Below are positions 23,716-30,897 of a stretch of DNA of 34,501 bases, piece after piece. Made by a program: the position numbers and the translations under genes. Numbering within the stretch: the stretch's first letter is position 1; each line of letters opens with the position of its first letter. The notes under the pieces are model-generated. The model saw nothing but the letters and a program-made list of their open reading frames with translations, had not been told where the DNA came from and did no database searches. Source of the stretch: Nocardia carnea (GTDB lineage: Bacteria; Actinomycetota; Actinomycetes; Mycobacteriales; Mycobacteriaceae); the NCBI RefSeq assembly GCF_029868855.1, contig NZ_JARWOV010000309.1:1-34501 (forward strand). The letters run 5' to 3'.

Positions 23716-24552
23716 GTGCGTGAACTGAAAGGTCGGACCGCGGTCGTCACCGGCGGCGCGAACGGTATCGGCAGAGGGCTGGCGACACGTTTCCTCGAAG
23801 AAGGCATGAAAGTGGTCGTCGCCGACAACGACGCCGGCGATCTGGAGAGAGCAGTCACCGAGTTGTCCGCACTCGGAGAAGTACTCGGCGTCCCCACCGA
23901 CGTCGCCGAAGCGGCTTCGGTGCAAGCGCTGGCGGATGCGGCGGTGGACCGGTTCGGCGCCGTACACGTGCTGTGCAACAACGCCGGAGTCGGTGGCGCG
24001 CAACGCTTCTCCACCATCCCTCAGGCGACCTGGGAATGGACACTCGGCGTTAACCTCTGGGGTGTCATCCACGGATGCCGGATCTTCCAGCCGATCCTGG
24101 CGGCCCAGGACGCAGCGTATATCGTCAACACCGCCTCTATGTCGGGTTTTCTGACCGGTGGGTACCTGACCCCGTACAACGTCTCGAAGGCCGGCGTGGT
24201 ATCCCTTTCGGAGGGATTGGCTTTCGAATGGGCGACCGAGTTTCCACATATCGGGGTCGCAGTGCTTTGCCCGGCCTACACCGCCACTGCCATCCGTCAC
24301 GACGAGCGCAATGCACCGCCCGGCCACATTCCCCGCGCCGAAGCCGACCCGTCCCTGATCGACCATCAGGAGAAGGTGAACCGGACCATCGAACAGGAGG
24401 GGACACCGGTTTCGGAGATCGCGGATCTGGTCGTCCGGGGGATGGCGGAGCGCAAGACACACATCTTCCCGCACCCCGAATGGCTGAAGCTGTGGGGCGA
24501 CCGCTTGGAACGCGTCACCGCGCAGGCCGATCCGCCTGCCGCACAACACTGA
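23716..24552 (+). CDS. SDR-family oxidoreductase, possible hydroxysteroid dehydrogenase
   Basis: The 278-residue SDR has GGANGIG (13-19), D37 in VVADND (NAD preference expected), NNAG (88-91), Ser141, Tyr154 and Lys158 (YNVSKAG). It has a longer C-terminal part than core SDRs (about 190-278), including a stretch rich in Glu and His that may form a substrate lid. It starts at a GTG two bases after the KSI stop with AGGA upstream, so it is translationally linked to KSI. The pairing suggests oxidation of a 3-hydroxy-delta5-steroid before isomerisation. It could equally act on another ring or side-chain alcohol. Confidence 0.85.
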   Translation: MRELKGRTAVVTGGANGIGRGLATRFLEEGMKVVVADNDAGDLERAVTELSALGEVLGVPTDVAEAASVQALADAAVDRFGAVHVLCNNAGVGGAQRFSTIPQATWEWTLGVNLWGVIHGCRIFQPILAAQDAAYIVNTASMSGFLTGGYLTPYNVSKAGVVSLSEGLAFEWATEFPHIGVAVLCPAYTATAIRHDERNAPPGHIPRAEADPSLIDHQEKVNRTIEQEGTPVSEIADLVVRGMAERKTHIFPHPEWLKLWGDRLERVTAQADPPAAQH

Positions 24553-24690
24553 CCCACACGGAACCGATTCCGGCTCGGGGCGACGACCGCCTCGGCCGTT
24601 TCGAAAAGACTGCGACACCCGAGCGACTTCCCCCGATTCGCCTGCCCGACCGGACCGCCATCCAGTCCACCTATCGCCGAGGAGATGACC

Positions 24691-25638
24691 GTGCCCGTTC
24701 CCCCGCTCGATCCCGATGTCGCCACGCGCATCCACGCTCTCGGCACAGTGCCCTCGATGCGTTCACGGGGAATCGAACAAGTCCGCGCCGGCGTGGAGGC
24801 GATGGAGCCGCCCGTCGAGATGCCGGCAATGGCCGAGATCGAGAATCTCACCATTCCTGGACCGTACGGGCCCATTCCGCTCCGCGTATACCGGCCGACA
24901 GCCGAGTCCGCCGGCCCAGCCGTCGTCCATCTGCACGGTGGCGGTCTGGCGATGGGTTCCAACGCCTCCTTCGAACCGCTGGCCCGGCAGATCGCGGCCG
25001 CCGCCGGCGCGACGGTGATCGGCGTCGACTACCGACTGGCACCGGAGTGGGGTGCGCCGGTGCAGATCGAGGAGTCGTACGCAGCAACCGCCTGGGTTGC
25101 CGCCAACGCGGAGCGCCTGCGTATCGACGTCGAACGCCTGGTGGTGCTCGGCGACAGCGCCGGCGGTGGCCTCGCGGCCGGTGTCGCCTTGCTGACCAGA
25201 GATCGTGGCGGCCCGGCGCTCTTCGGCCAAGTGCTGATGTACCCGGGACTGGACCGTGATATGGGCGCGGCGTCGATCGTATCGATGCCCGACGCACCGA
25301 TGTTGCTCCGTGAGGACATCGTCTACATGCACGAACTCGCGGACAGCGGCGCGACCGACCCCCCTGACTGCTATCGAGTTCCGGCGTATGCCGGGGACTT
25401 GTCCGGTCTCCCCCAGGCAATCGTGGTGACCGCCGAAGGGGACCCGATCCGGGACTGGGGCGAGCGATACGCTGGCCGACTGCGGGACGCGCGCGTCCAG
25501 ACCACCGTGACGCGGTACCCGGGCGTGCTGCACGGATTTCTCATGCGACCGGAGAATTCGGCGCGCGCAATACTGGCGATAGCCGAAATCGGTGGCCTGC
25601 TGCGCGCCAAGTTCGCCCATCCCCTGCCCTTCGACTGA
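24691..25638 (+). CDS. Alpha/beta hydrolase, hormone-sensitive-lipase family
   Basis: The roughly 315-residue hydrolase has the catalytic set of the HSL family: HGGG, nucleophile in GDSAGGG (about Ser156), Asp in EGDPIRD (about 251) and His in LHGF (about 281). I place the start at the GTG at 24691, because GAGGAG ends six bases before it. The ATG at 24685 directly abuts that site and would be poorly placed. It is 138 bases after the SDR and may share its transcript. Resemblance to the hydrolase at 11174 over the whole length suggests duplication inside the island. Likely substrates are esters or lactones of the steroid skeleton or side chain. Confidence 0.87.
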   Translation: MPVPPLDPDVATRIHALGTVPSMRSRGIEQVRAGVEAMEPPVEMPAMAEIENLTIPGPYGPIPLRVYRPTAESAGPAVVHLHGGGLAMGSNASFEPLARQIAAAAGATVIGVDYRLAPEWGAPVQIEESYAATAWVAANAERLRIDVERLVVLGDSAGGGLAAGVALLTRDRGGPALFGQVLMYPGLDRDMGAASIVSMPDAPMLLREDIVYMHELADSGATDPPDCYRVPAYAGDLSGLPQAIVVTAEGDPIRDWGERYAGRLRDARVQTTVTRYPGVLHGFLMRPENSARAILAIAEIGGLLRAKFAHPLPFD

Positions 25639-25657
25639 CCGGCACATTTGGCCGGTC
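25637..25657 (+). terminator. Hairpin overlapping the hydrolase stop codon
   Basis: GACCGGC and GCCGGTC (7-base perfect arms) flank ACATTTG, starting in the TGA of the hydrolase gene. No T tract follows. It may end the KSI-SDR-hydrolase transcript or only protect the 3' end. Confidence 0.35.
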
Positions 25658-26036
25658 GAGGTCCAGTCCGAACGGAACCGCGCCGTCCGCCGGTTCGCAG
25701 CCCAGCACAGCGAGCGCGGCTGCGACCAACGGTTCATAGCGGTGCGGGACCCGCGCCACCGGTCGGGCGAGTGACTGCCCGGTGTTCATCTGCCGACCTG
25801 TCGTTCAGATCGCCGCCGGCCGTGCGTCGCCGCTGGACAACACCGCTCAGGTACATGAAAGCAGGTGCCTAACGGGCCCACGCGCAGCATTTCACCGCTG
25901 GAAGCTTGTCCCGCCTTGCATTCCATATTTGGCAGGCCCTGCCGTAATGTCATATCTTGACGGTATTGATCCTGAGACGGTGCAAGCGGAGACCGTCGGC
26001 GCCGAAAGCCGCACGAACGACACGAAGGGAGGTCCG
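25639..26036. other. 398-base region upstream of the TetR gene
   Basis: No supported gene is present. An ATG at 25947 is in frame with the TetR gene but has no ribosome site, and the extension is unlike TetR N-termini. A 13-bp dyad GGCAGGCCCTGCC (25931-25943) followed by TAATGT could be an autoregulatory operator and -10 element of the TetR gene. Confidence 0.4.
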
Positions 26037-26663
26037 GTGGCCAAGTCGGCTCGCCCCACCCTCACCGAGCGCCGGGCGGAGGAACTGCGGCGGACCATCG
26101 CTCTGACCGCACGGGATCTGTTCATCGCCGAGGGCAACACCTCGGCCACCGTGGAGCAGATATGCGAGATCGTGGGCATCTCGCCGCGCACCTTCCACCG
26201 CCATTTCCCGGTGAAAGAGGACGTACTTTCCCCTCTATTCCGGCAGAGCGAGGAACTCATCGTCGAAATCCTGCGGACGGCAACTGCCGACGCGGATCCG
26301 GTCGAGGTGCTCGCGCATGCGTTCACCACAGAGGTTCACCGACGTGAAGTTCCGGAGTTCGACCGCAAGTTCATGGAACTGATGATCAATACGCCACCGT
26401 ACCGGTTGCGGTGGCTGGAATGGGGCGAGGGACTGTGCGGAGAGATCACCCGGTTCCTCGACCAGCATTTCGAGCTCGGCCAGGACCCATTTCTCCGTGA
26501 GCTTCCCGCCCAACTGGCGATGCAGACCATGCGTCACGCCTATATCCATTGGGTCGCCGCCGGCCACTCCGGCGAATTCGAGGAGGTCGAACACCTGCTG
26601 CGGCGTGGGATACGAATGCTGTTCACCGGGATCGACGCGACCACACCCGCCGCATCGACCTGA
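26037..26663 (+). CDS. TetR-family transcriptional regulator
   Basis: The 208-residue protein has an N-terminal TetR helix-turn-helix: RTIALTARDLFIAEGNTSATVEQICEIVGISPRTFHRHFPVKEDV (about residues 20-64, read as consecutive helices). A helical ligand domain follows. The start is the GTG at 26037, with AAGGGAGG four bases upstream; an upstream ATG at 25947 adds a tail without family features. It stands between the KSI group and the NTF2-like gene, with its own promoter region. It is the second candidate, after the IclR protein, for binding the shared 17-bp palindrome. The palindrome length is usual for TetR operators. The ligand is unknown. Confidence 0.88.
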   Translation: MAKSARPTLTERRAEELRRTIALTARDLFIAEGNTSATVEQICEIVGISPRTFHRHFPVKEDVLSPLFRQSEELIVEILRTATADADPVEVLAHAFTTEVHRREVPEFDRKFMELMINTPPYRLRWLEWGEGLCGEITRFLDQHFELGQDPFLRELPAQLAMQTMRHAYIHWVAAGHSGEFEEVEHLLRRGIRMLFTGIDATTPAAST

Positions 26664-26698
26664 TCTGTGGTGGCGCCGCTTCGAACCCAGCAGCGGGA

Positions 26699-26715
26699 AT
26701 TCCACTGAGCGGACG
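26699..26715 (+). promoter_or_regulatory. Candidate operator, 17-bp motif copy 8 (upstream of NTF2-like gene)
   Basis: ATTCCACTGAGCGGACG keeps the core TCCACTGAGCGGA and matches the consensus at 11 of 17. It lies 43 bases upstream of the start at 26758, closer than the other copies, around -45 of the proposed leaderless transcript. Confidence 0.45.
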
Positions 26716-26739
26716 TACCAACTACTTCACTGGTAACCG

Positions 26740-26753
26740 GAACGTTAGCGTTC
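26740..26753 (+). promoter_or_regulatory. Inverted repeat over a -10-like element; probable leaderless start
   Basis: GAACG-TTAG-CGTTC is a perfect dyad that overlaps TAGCGT (26746-26751), a TANNNT -10 element seven bases before the A of the ATG at 26758. No ribosome site precedes this ATG, so a leaderless mRNA is likely. A factor bound to the dyad would block the polymerase. Confidence 0.4.
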
Positions 26754-26757
26754 GCGC

Positions 26758-27279
26758 ATGAGCAACACATGGTCCAGAGACGAACTCGAATCGGCCTTCC
26801 AGACGTGGCGGACAACGGTCGCGCGAGCGGCCTCGGGCGAGGGCAGCTGGCGTGAATTCGTCGATCTGTTCACACCCGACGCTGAATACCACGAACAGAT
26901 GGTCGGCGTATTGAAGGGCCACGAGGCCATCTGGGCGTGGGTGGAGCCGACCCTCGCCCAGTTCCCCGGATCGGCGATGACCTCCTTCCCCGACTATTGG
27001 CACCTGATCGATGACGTGAACGGCATGATCGTGGTGAAACTGAACAACCTGATGCGGGACCCCGGCGACGGTGCGCAGATGGGCGCCGACAACATCAGTA
27101 TTCTCACCTACGCCGGCAACGGAAAGTTCTCCCGGGAGGAGGACATCTACGATCCCGCCGAGTTCAACGAAATGGTGCCTGCCTGGATCGGCAGGGCCAT
27201 GGAACTGGGCACCCTGAGTGCGGACGAACTCGAGTGGTGCGCGCGGGCACAGGCACAGACCGGTTCGGCGCCGGCCTGA
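26758..27279 (+). CDS. NTF2-like/SnoaL-like family protein
   Basis: The 173-residue protein has an NTF2-like pattern: an N-terminal helix (WSRDELESAFQTWRTTVARA), WREFVDLFTPDAEYHEQMVGVLKGHEAIWAW, then strand-rich sequence and SREEDIYDPAEF. The place and content of FTPDAEYHE are those of SnoaL/limonene-epoxide-hydrolase-fold proteins. Catalytic residues of KSI are not conserved, so another isomerase, hydratase or lyase reaction is possible. It has no ribosome site and may be translated from a leaderless mRNA. It is convergent with the ABC transporter operon and preceded by a 17-bp motif, so it belongs to the same putative regulon. Confidence 0.8.
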   Translation: MSNTWSRDELESAFQTWRTTVARAASGEGSWREFVDLFTPDAEYHEQMVGVLKGHEAIWAWVEPTLAQFPGSAMTSFPDYWHLIDDVNGMIVVKLNNLMRDPGDGAQMGADNISILTYAGNGKFSREEDIYDPAEFNEMVPAWIGRAMELGTLSADELEWCARAQAQTGSAPA

Positions 27280-27284
27280 TATAT

Positions 27285-27331
27285 CTTCGCGACCTGCGAA
27301 GCGGCGTGTCGCCACGATCGTGGCGACACGC
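27285..27331. terminator. Bidirectional terminator: two tandem hairpins
   Basis: CTTCGC-GACCT-GCGAAG (27285-27301) is followed by a perfect 28-bp palindrome at 27304-27331 (begins GCGTGTCGCCACGA). A T-rich run (TATTGCCTTTCTC) follows on the plus strand. It sits between the convergent NTF2-like and ABC ATPase genes and can serve both. Confidence 0.75.
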
Positions 27332-27353
27332 TATTGCCTTTCTCTGCCTTGGT

Positions 27354-27370
27354 ATCCCGCTCAGCGTGTG
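27354..27370. promoter_or_regulatory. Possible ninth 17-bp motif copy, in an unusual place
   Basis: The minus strand reads CACACGCTGAGCGGGAT, 14 of 17 identical to the consensus. It overlaps the stop codon of the ABC ATPase gene (TGA is part of the core), and no promoter is expected here. It may be chance, since the coding end fixes several of the bases. Confidence 0.25.
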
Positions 27371-28086
27371 ACCGCGGGCGCGCCCAGGTACGCACGTTCG
27401 ACCCGCTCTGGATTGTCCCGCAGTTCCGCGGCACTGCCCTGGTCGGCGATCCGTCCGTGAACCAGGACGGCAGCCCTGTGCGCAATACCGAGAGCCAGGT
27501 GCACATGCTGTTCCACCAGCAGGACGCTGGTGCCCTCGGTAGCTGCCAGGTTCTTCAGCACGTCCAGGATCTCAGTGACGATCACCGGGGCAAGGCCCAT
27601 ACTCAACTCGTCGATCACCAGCACCGTTGGCCGTTGCAGGATCGCTCGTCCGATGGCGAGCATCTGCTGCTCACCCCCGGACAGCCGGCCGGCCGCAACC
27701 GGCAGCCGGTTCGCCAACGCCGGGAAATACTCGAGCACTTGGCGAATACCGTCCCGTCGCCGAGAACGTTCTGCGACTGCGAGCAGCAGGTTCTGTTTCG
27801 CGCTCAACTGCCGGAACAGGGCCCGATCGTCGGGCACCATTACCAGCCCCGACCGGACCGCGTCGCGGGGACGGCCGCTGCGGACCGTGCGTCCGGCGAC
27901 GACGACCTCACCTTCTGTCCGAGGCAGAAACCCGGCCAGCGTCATCAGCAACGTGGTTTTACCCGCACCGTTCGGACCGAGAAGGCTGGTTATCTCCCCT
28001 GGCGGCAACGTCAGGTCCACATCGCGTACGCACGGGCGTTCCTTCAGGTAGCCGGCCGTCAGCCCTCGGCATTCGAGCGCGGTCAT
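27361..28086 (-). CDS. ABC transporter ATP-binding protein, LivF type
   Basis: The 241-residue ATPase has Walker A GPNGAGKT (37-44), signature LSGGEQQ (135-141), Walker B VLVIDE (155-160) and a switch His in EQH (194). The ISRAL-free, short form with MVPDDRALFRQLSAKQNL matches the LivF subfamily of branched-chain amino acid/amide importers. Start ATG 28086 overlaps the stop of the fusion protein by four bases; the much longer open frame upstream runs over the fusion gene in another frame and is rejected. It forms a heterodimer with the LivG-like domain of the upstream protein. The ligand may be an amino acid, or an aromatic or short organic acid, as often in actinobacteria. Confidence 0.9.
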   Translation of the reverse strand: MTALECRGLTAGYLKERPCVRDVDLTLPPGEITSLLGPNGAGKTTLLMTLAGFLPRTEGEVVVAGRTVRSGRPRDAVRSGLVMVPDDRALFRQLSAKQNLLLAVAERSRRRDGIRQVLEYFPALANRLPVAAGRLSGGEQQMLAIGRAILQRPTVLVIDELSMGLAPVIVTEILDVLKNLAATEGTSVLLVEQHVHLALGIAHRAAVLVHGRIADQGSAAELRDNPERVERAYLGAPAVTR

Positions 28087-30860
28087 CGCGATACCTCCGG
28101 GGGTGTGCAGGGTCGGGTGTGCAGTGCCGGAACAGCCCCCGGGCCGGGAGAGTCCGCGTCGGCGGGCACGCCGAGACAGGCGCGCAGCACCTCGGGGTTC
28201 GCGCGAACCTCCCCGGGGGTACCACCGGCTATGACAGTTCCCAGATCGAGCACGATGACCCGGTCGCACACCGTGAGTACCAGCTCCATATCGTGGTCGA
28301 CCAGCAATACACCGGTACCGTCGGCGGCGATCGCACGCAGTTTCTCTCCGAGCCAACGACTTTCGTCGCTGTCCAGACCCGCCGCGGGTTCGTCGAGCAA
28401 GGCCACGACAGGTTCGGCCGCCAGGACTCGCGCCATCGAAACCAGCTGGCGCTGCCCCTGTGACAGCACACCCGCATCTCGGTCGGCCAGGTCGCTCAGG
28501 CCGAGCACGGCCAGGATGCGGGACACTCGCCGCACGACGGACAATCCCGACGCAGACCGGGCCGCGCCCACTCCGACGTTCTCGGCGACGGTGAGATCAT
28601 CGTAAAGCTCGATGTCCTGGAAGCTGCGCCCCAGCCCGGCCCGACTGCGTACGTGCGGGGGCCGTCCGGTGATTGACCGGCCCGCCAGCGTCACCGACCC
28701 CGTGGCGGGGGTGAACCCGGTGATCGCGTCGATAACTGTCGTCTTGCCGGCACCGTTGGGGCCGATGAGACCGACGATCTCGCCGGGCCATATCTCGAAG
28801 CCGACATCGGCGGCGGCCTGCACCGCACCGTAGGTGACACTCACCGCTCGAACCGACAGAATCGGCCCGGACTGATCGGCGACAGTCCGGCTGACCGCCG
28901 GCTCCGCCGGCGCGGCGCCGACCGCGGAGCGGCGCGGGGCGGCCGGCCACGAGATTCGCGGCAGCTTGCTCGCGATCCCGTCGGGGTTCGCGAGCACGGT
29001 CACCACCAGCAAGACGCCGCTGAGTACCGCGTAGTAGTCGCCGACATTCAGGAACCGGTCGACCAAAAAGTAAAGGATCCCACCCGGCGCCATCACCCCG
29101 GCCAGGATGCCGCCGGTGATCGAGGTGATGCCCGCGACGTACACGACGGCGAACAGCGAGATTCCGAGAAATACCGCGAAGGGTTCCGGGGTGGCCAGGG
29201 TCTGCTGATATCCGAGCAGGGCGCCACCGAGCCCGGCGATGAACGCGCCGATGGCGAATGTGACCAGTTTGGTCCGGGCCACATCGATACCCGCGGCTGC
29301 CGCCGAGCGTTCGTTGGCCCGCACGGCGAGCATATCGGTGCCGAGACTGCTGCGCCGTAGCCACACCACCCCGATACCCACAACTGCGAGTACACCCAGA
29401 CACAGCAGAGCGAAGGCGATGCGTGGATAGGACTCGCCCGCACCGATGCCGAGATCCACTCCGAACAGTCGAGGAGTGTCGATAGGAGCGCCCAGCACAC
29501 CGCCGTTGAGTTCGGGGTTGCGGAACCAGAAAGCCTCGACGAACACCGCGAGTGCCAGTGTCACCACCGTGAGTGGCAGCCCGCGCACCCGTAACGCGGG
29601 AAGTCCGGCCACCACACCGACCACTGTCGCAAACAGCGCAGCCACCACCGGGGCGAACGGGAACGGGATACCGAGGTGCTGATTCAGCACGCTCAGCGCG
29701 TAGGCCGAGACGCCTGCCAGCGTAAGCTGCGCCAGCGATACCTGACCGGCATAGCCGGTGACAACCACCTGGGAGAGCCCCAGGATTGCGAAAACGATGC
29801 TACTGACCAGGGCGGCGCGGTAACTGCCGGTGGTCGCCAGCAGCGCGACCACCGCCACCGCGAGCGACAGCAGAACCGGGACGAAAATACGATCGGGGCG
29901 GGGTGCTCGTCCGAGCGTGCGGTGGATTACCGAACCCCGATCGGGCAGGGGTCTGCCCTTGACCACCAGGAAACCCAGGATCAGCAGTAGTGAGATCGCC
30001 TCGGCTGTCCCTGATCTCGGCCACCAGTCGTAAAGCCCCTGCAGATTCGTGGCTTCCGCTTGCAGGGCCCCGATGGCGATACCGGCGGCTACGGTCAGCC
30101 AGATAGAAGCGAAGTTACCGACCAGCGTGGCCGCCAGCGCGGGCACGATGAACAGTGAGTACGCCACCGGATTCAGCGCCACCAGCGGGGCGATGAGGAT
30201 CCCGCCGAGGCCGGCGACCATCGAAGACAGCGCCCAGTTGGCGAACGCGATCCGGTCCGGTGACAGACCGGCCAGATAGGCTCCCTTCTCGGATTCCGCG
30301 GCCGCCTCGGTTGCGGTACCGAATCGGGTGTAGCGGAACACCAGGGACGCCACGATTGCGAGGCCGACGATGCACGCCGCCAGCAGTACGCGGTCGGTCG
30401 GCACCGGGCTGTCGCCCAACGCGAAGGTGTCGAGGGCGAATATCGGTTTGACCGATACCAGACCGGTGCCGACCCGCTGGGCGATCACCGCCTGGATAAC
30501 GATCATCAGCCCGATCGAGGCGACGGCTTTGGCAACCACCGGGGCGGCCCGCATGGGCCGGAAGACCAGGGCGTAACAGAGCAGGCCTAGAATTCCGGCC
30601 GCGACCAGGGAGATCGCCATGGCAGGGGCGACACCGAGCGGGCTACCGAGATCGACTGTCGCGGGCAGTCCAGGTATCGGCACCATCAACTCACCGGTCC
30701 GCAACAAGGCGTAGGTGTAGGCAGCGTAGAGCGCCACCGCGCCGGTCGCGAAGTTCACGACCCCGGAACTCTTGAAGGTCAACACGAGCGCGAGCCCGAG
30801 CGCCGCGTACACCGCCCCGTTGCCGAGACCGAGTACGAGGTAGGAAAGGTGTTGTGTCAC
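28083..30860 (-). CDS. Fused ABC transporter: LivH permease, LivM permease, LivG ATPase
   Basis: The 925-residue polypeptide joins three subunits that are separate in Escherichia coli. Residues about 1-300 are a LivH-type permease (GNGAVYAALGLALVL, later LAGLSPDRIAFANWALSS). Residues about 320-640 are a LivM-type permease (GYAGQVSLAQLTLAGVSAYAL; RANERSAAAAGIDV). From about 667 there is a LivG-type ATPase with Walker A GPNGAGKT (700-707), signature LSQGQRQ (799-805), Walker B VVALLDEP (818-825) and switch His856. The linker at about 640-665 is Ala/Pro-rich. A second ATPase (27361) and a binding protein (30898) complete the importer. The GTG at 30860 has AGGGAG eight bases upstream. Such fusions occur in other actinobacteria, but a full H-M-G fusion is uncommon. 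Confidence 0.93.
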   Translation of the reverse strand: MTQHLSYLVLGLGNGAVYAALGLALVLTFKSSGVVNFATGAVALYAAYTYALLRTGELMVPIPGLPATVDLGSPLGVAPAMAISLVAAGILGLLCYALVFRPMRAAPVVAKAVASIGLMIVIQAVIAQRVGTGLVSVKPIFALDTFALGDSPVPTDRVLLAACIVGLAIVASLVFRYTRFGTATEAAAESEKGAYLAGLSPDRIAFANWALSSMVAGLGGILIAPLVALNPVAYSLFIVPALAATLVGNFASIWLTVAAGIAIGALQAEATNLQGLYDWWPRSGTAEAISLLLILGFLVVKGRPLPDRGSVIHRTLGRAPRPDRIFVPVLLSLAVAVVALLATTGSYRAALVSSIVFAILGLSQVVVTGYAGQVSLAQLTLAGVSAYALSVLNQHLGIPFPFAPVVAALFATVVGVVAGLPALRVRGLPLTVVTLALAVFVEAFWFRNPELNGGVLGAPIDTPRLFGVDLGIGAGESYPRIAFALLCLGVLAVVGIGVVWLRRSSLGTDMLAVRANERSAAAAGIDVARTKLVTFAIGAFIAGLGGALLGYQQTLATPEPFAVFLGISLFAVVYVAGITSITGGILAGVMAPGGILYFLVDRFLNVGDYYAVLSGVLLVVTVLANPDGIASKLPRISWPAAPRRSAVGAAPAEPAVSRTVADQSGPILSVRAVSVTYGAVQAAADVGFEIWPGEIVGLIGPNGAGKTTVIDAITGFTPATGSVTLAGRSITGRPPHVRSRAGLGRSFQDIELYDDLTVAENVGVGAARSASGLSVVRRVSRILAVLGLSDLADRDAGVLSQGQRQLVSMARVLAAEPVVALLDEPAAGLDSDESRWLGEKLRAIAADGTGVLLVDHDMELVLTVCDRVIVLDLGTVIAGGTPGEVRANPEVLRACLGVPADADSPGPGAVPALHTRPCTPPEVSR

Positions 30861-30897
30861 GACTGATCTCCCTGGCCGAATACCGCCGGGAGGCGGG

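Noticed and set aside
28087..28356. N-terminal extension of the LivF-type ATPase
   Set aside because: Lies in the overlapping fusion gene; the ATG at 28086 gives a standard ATPase.
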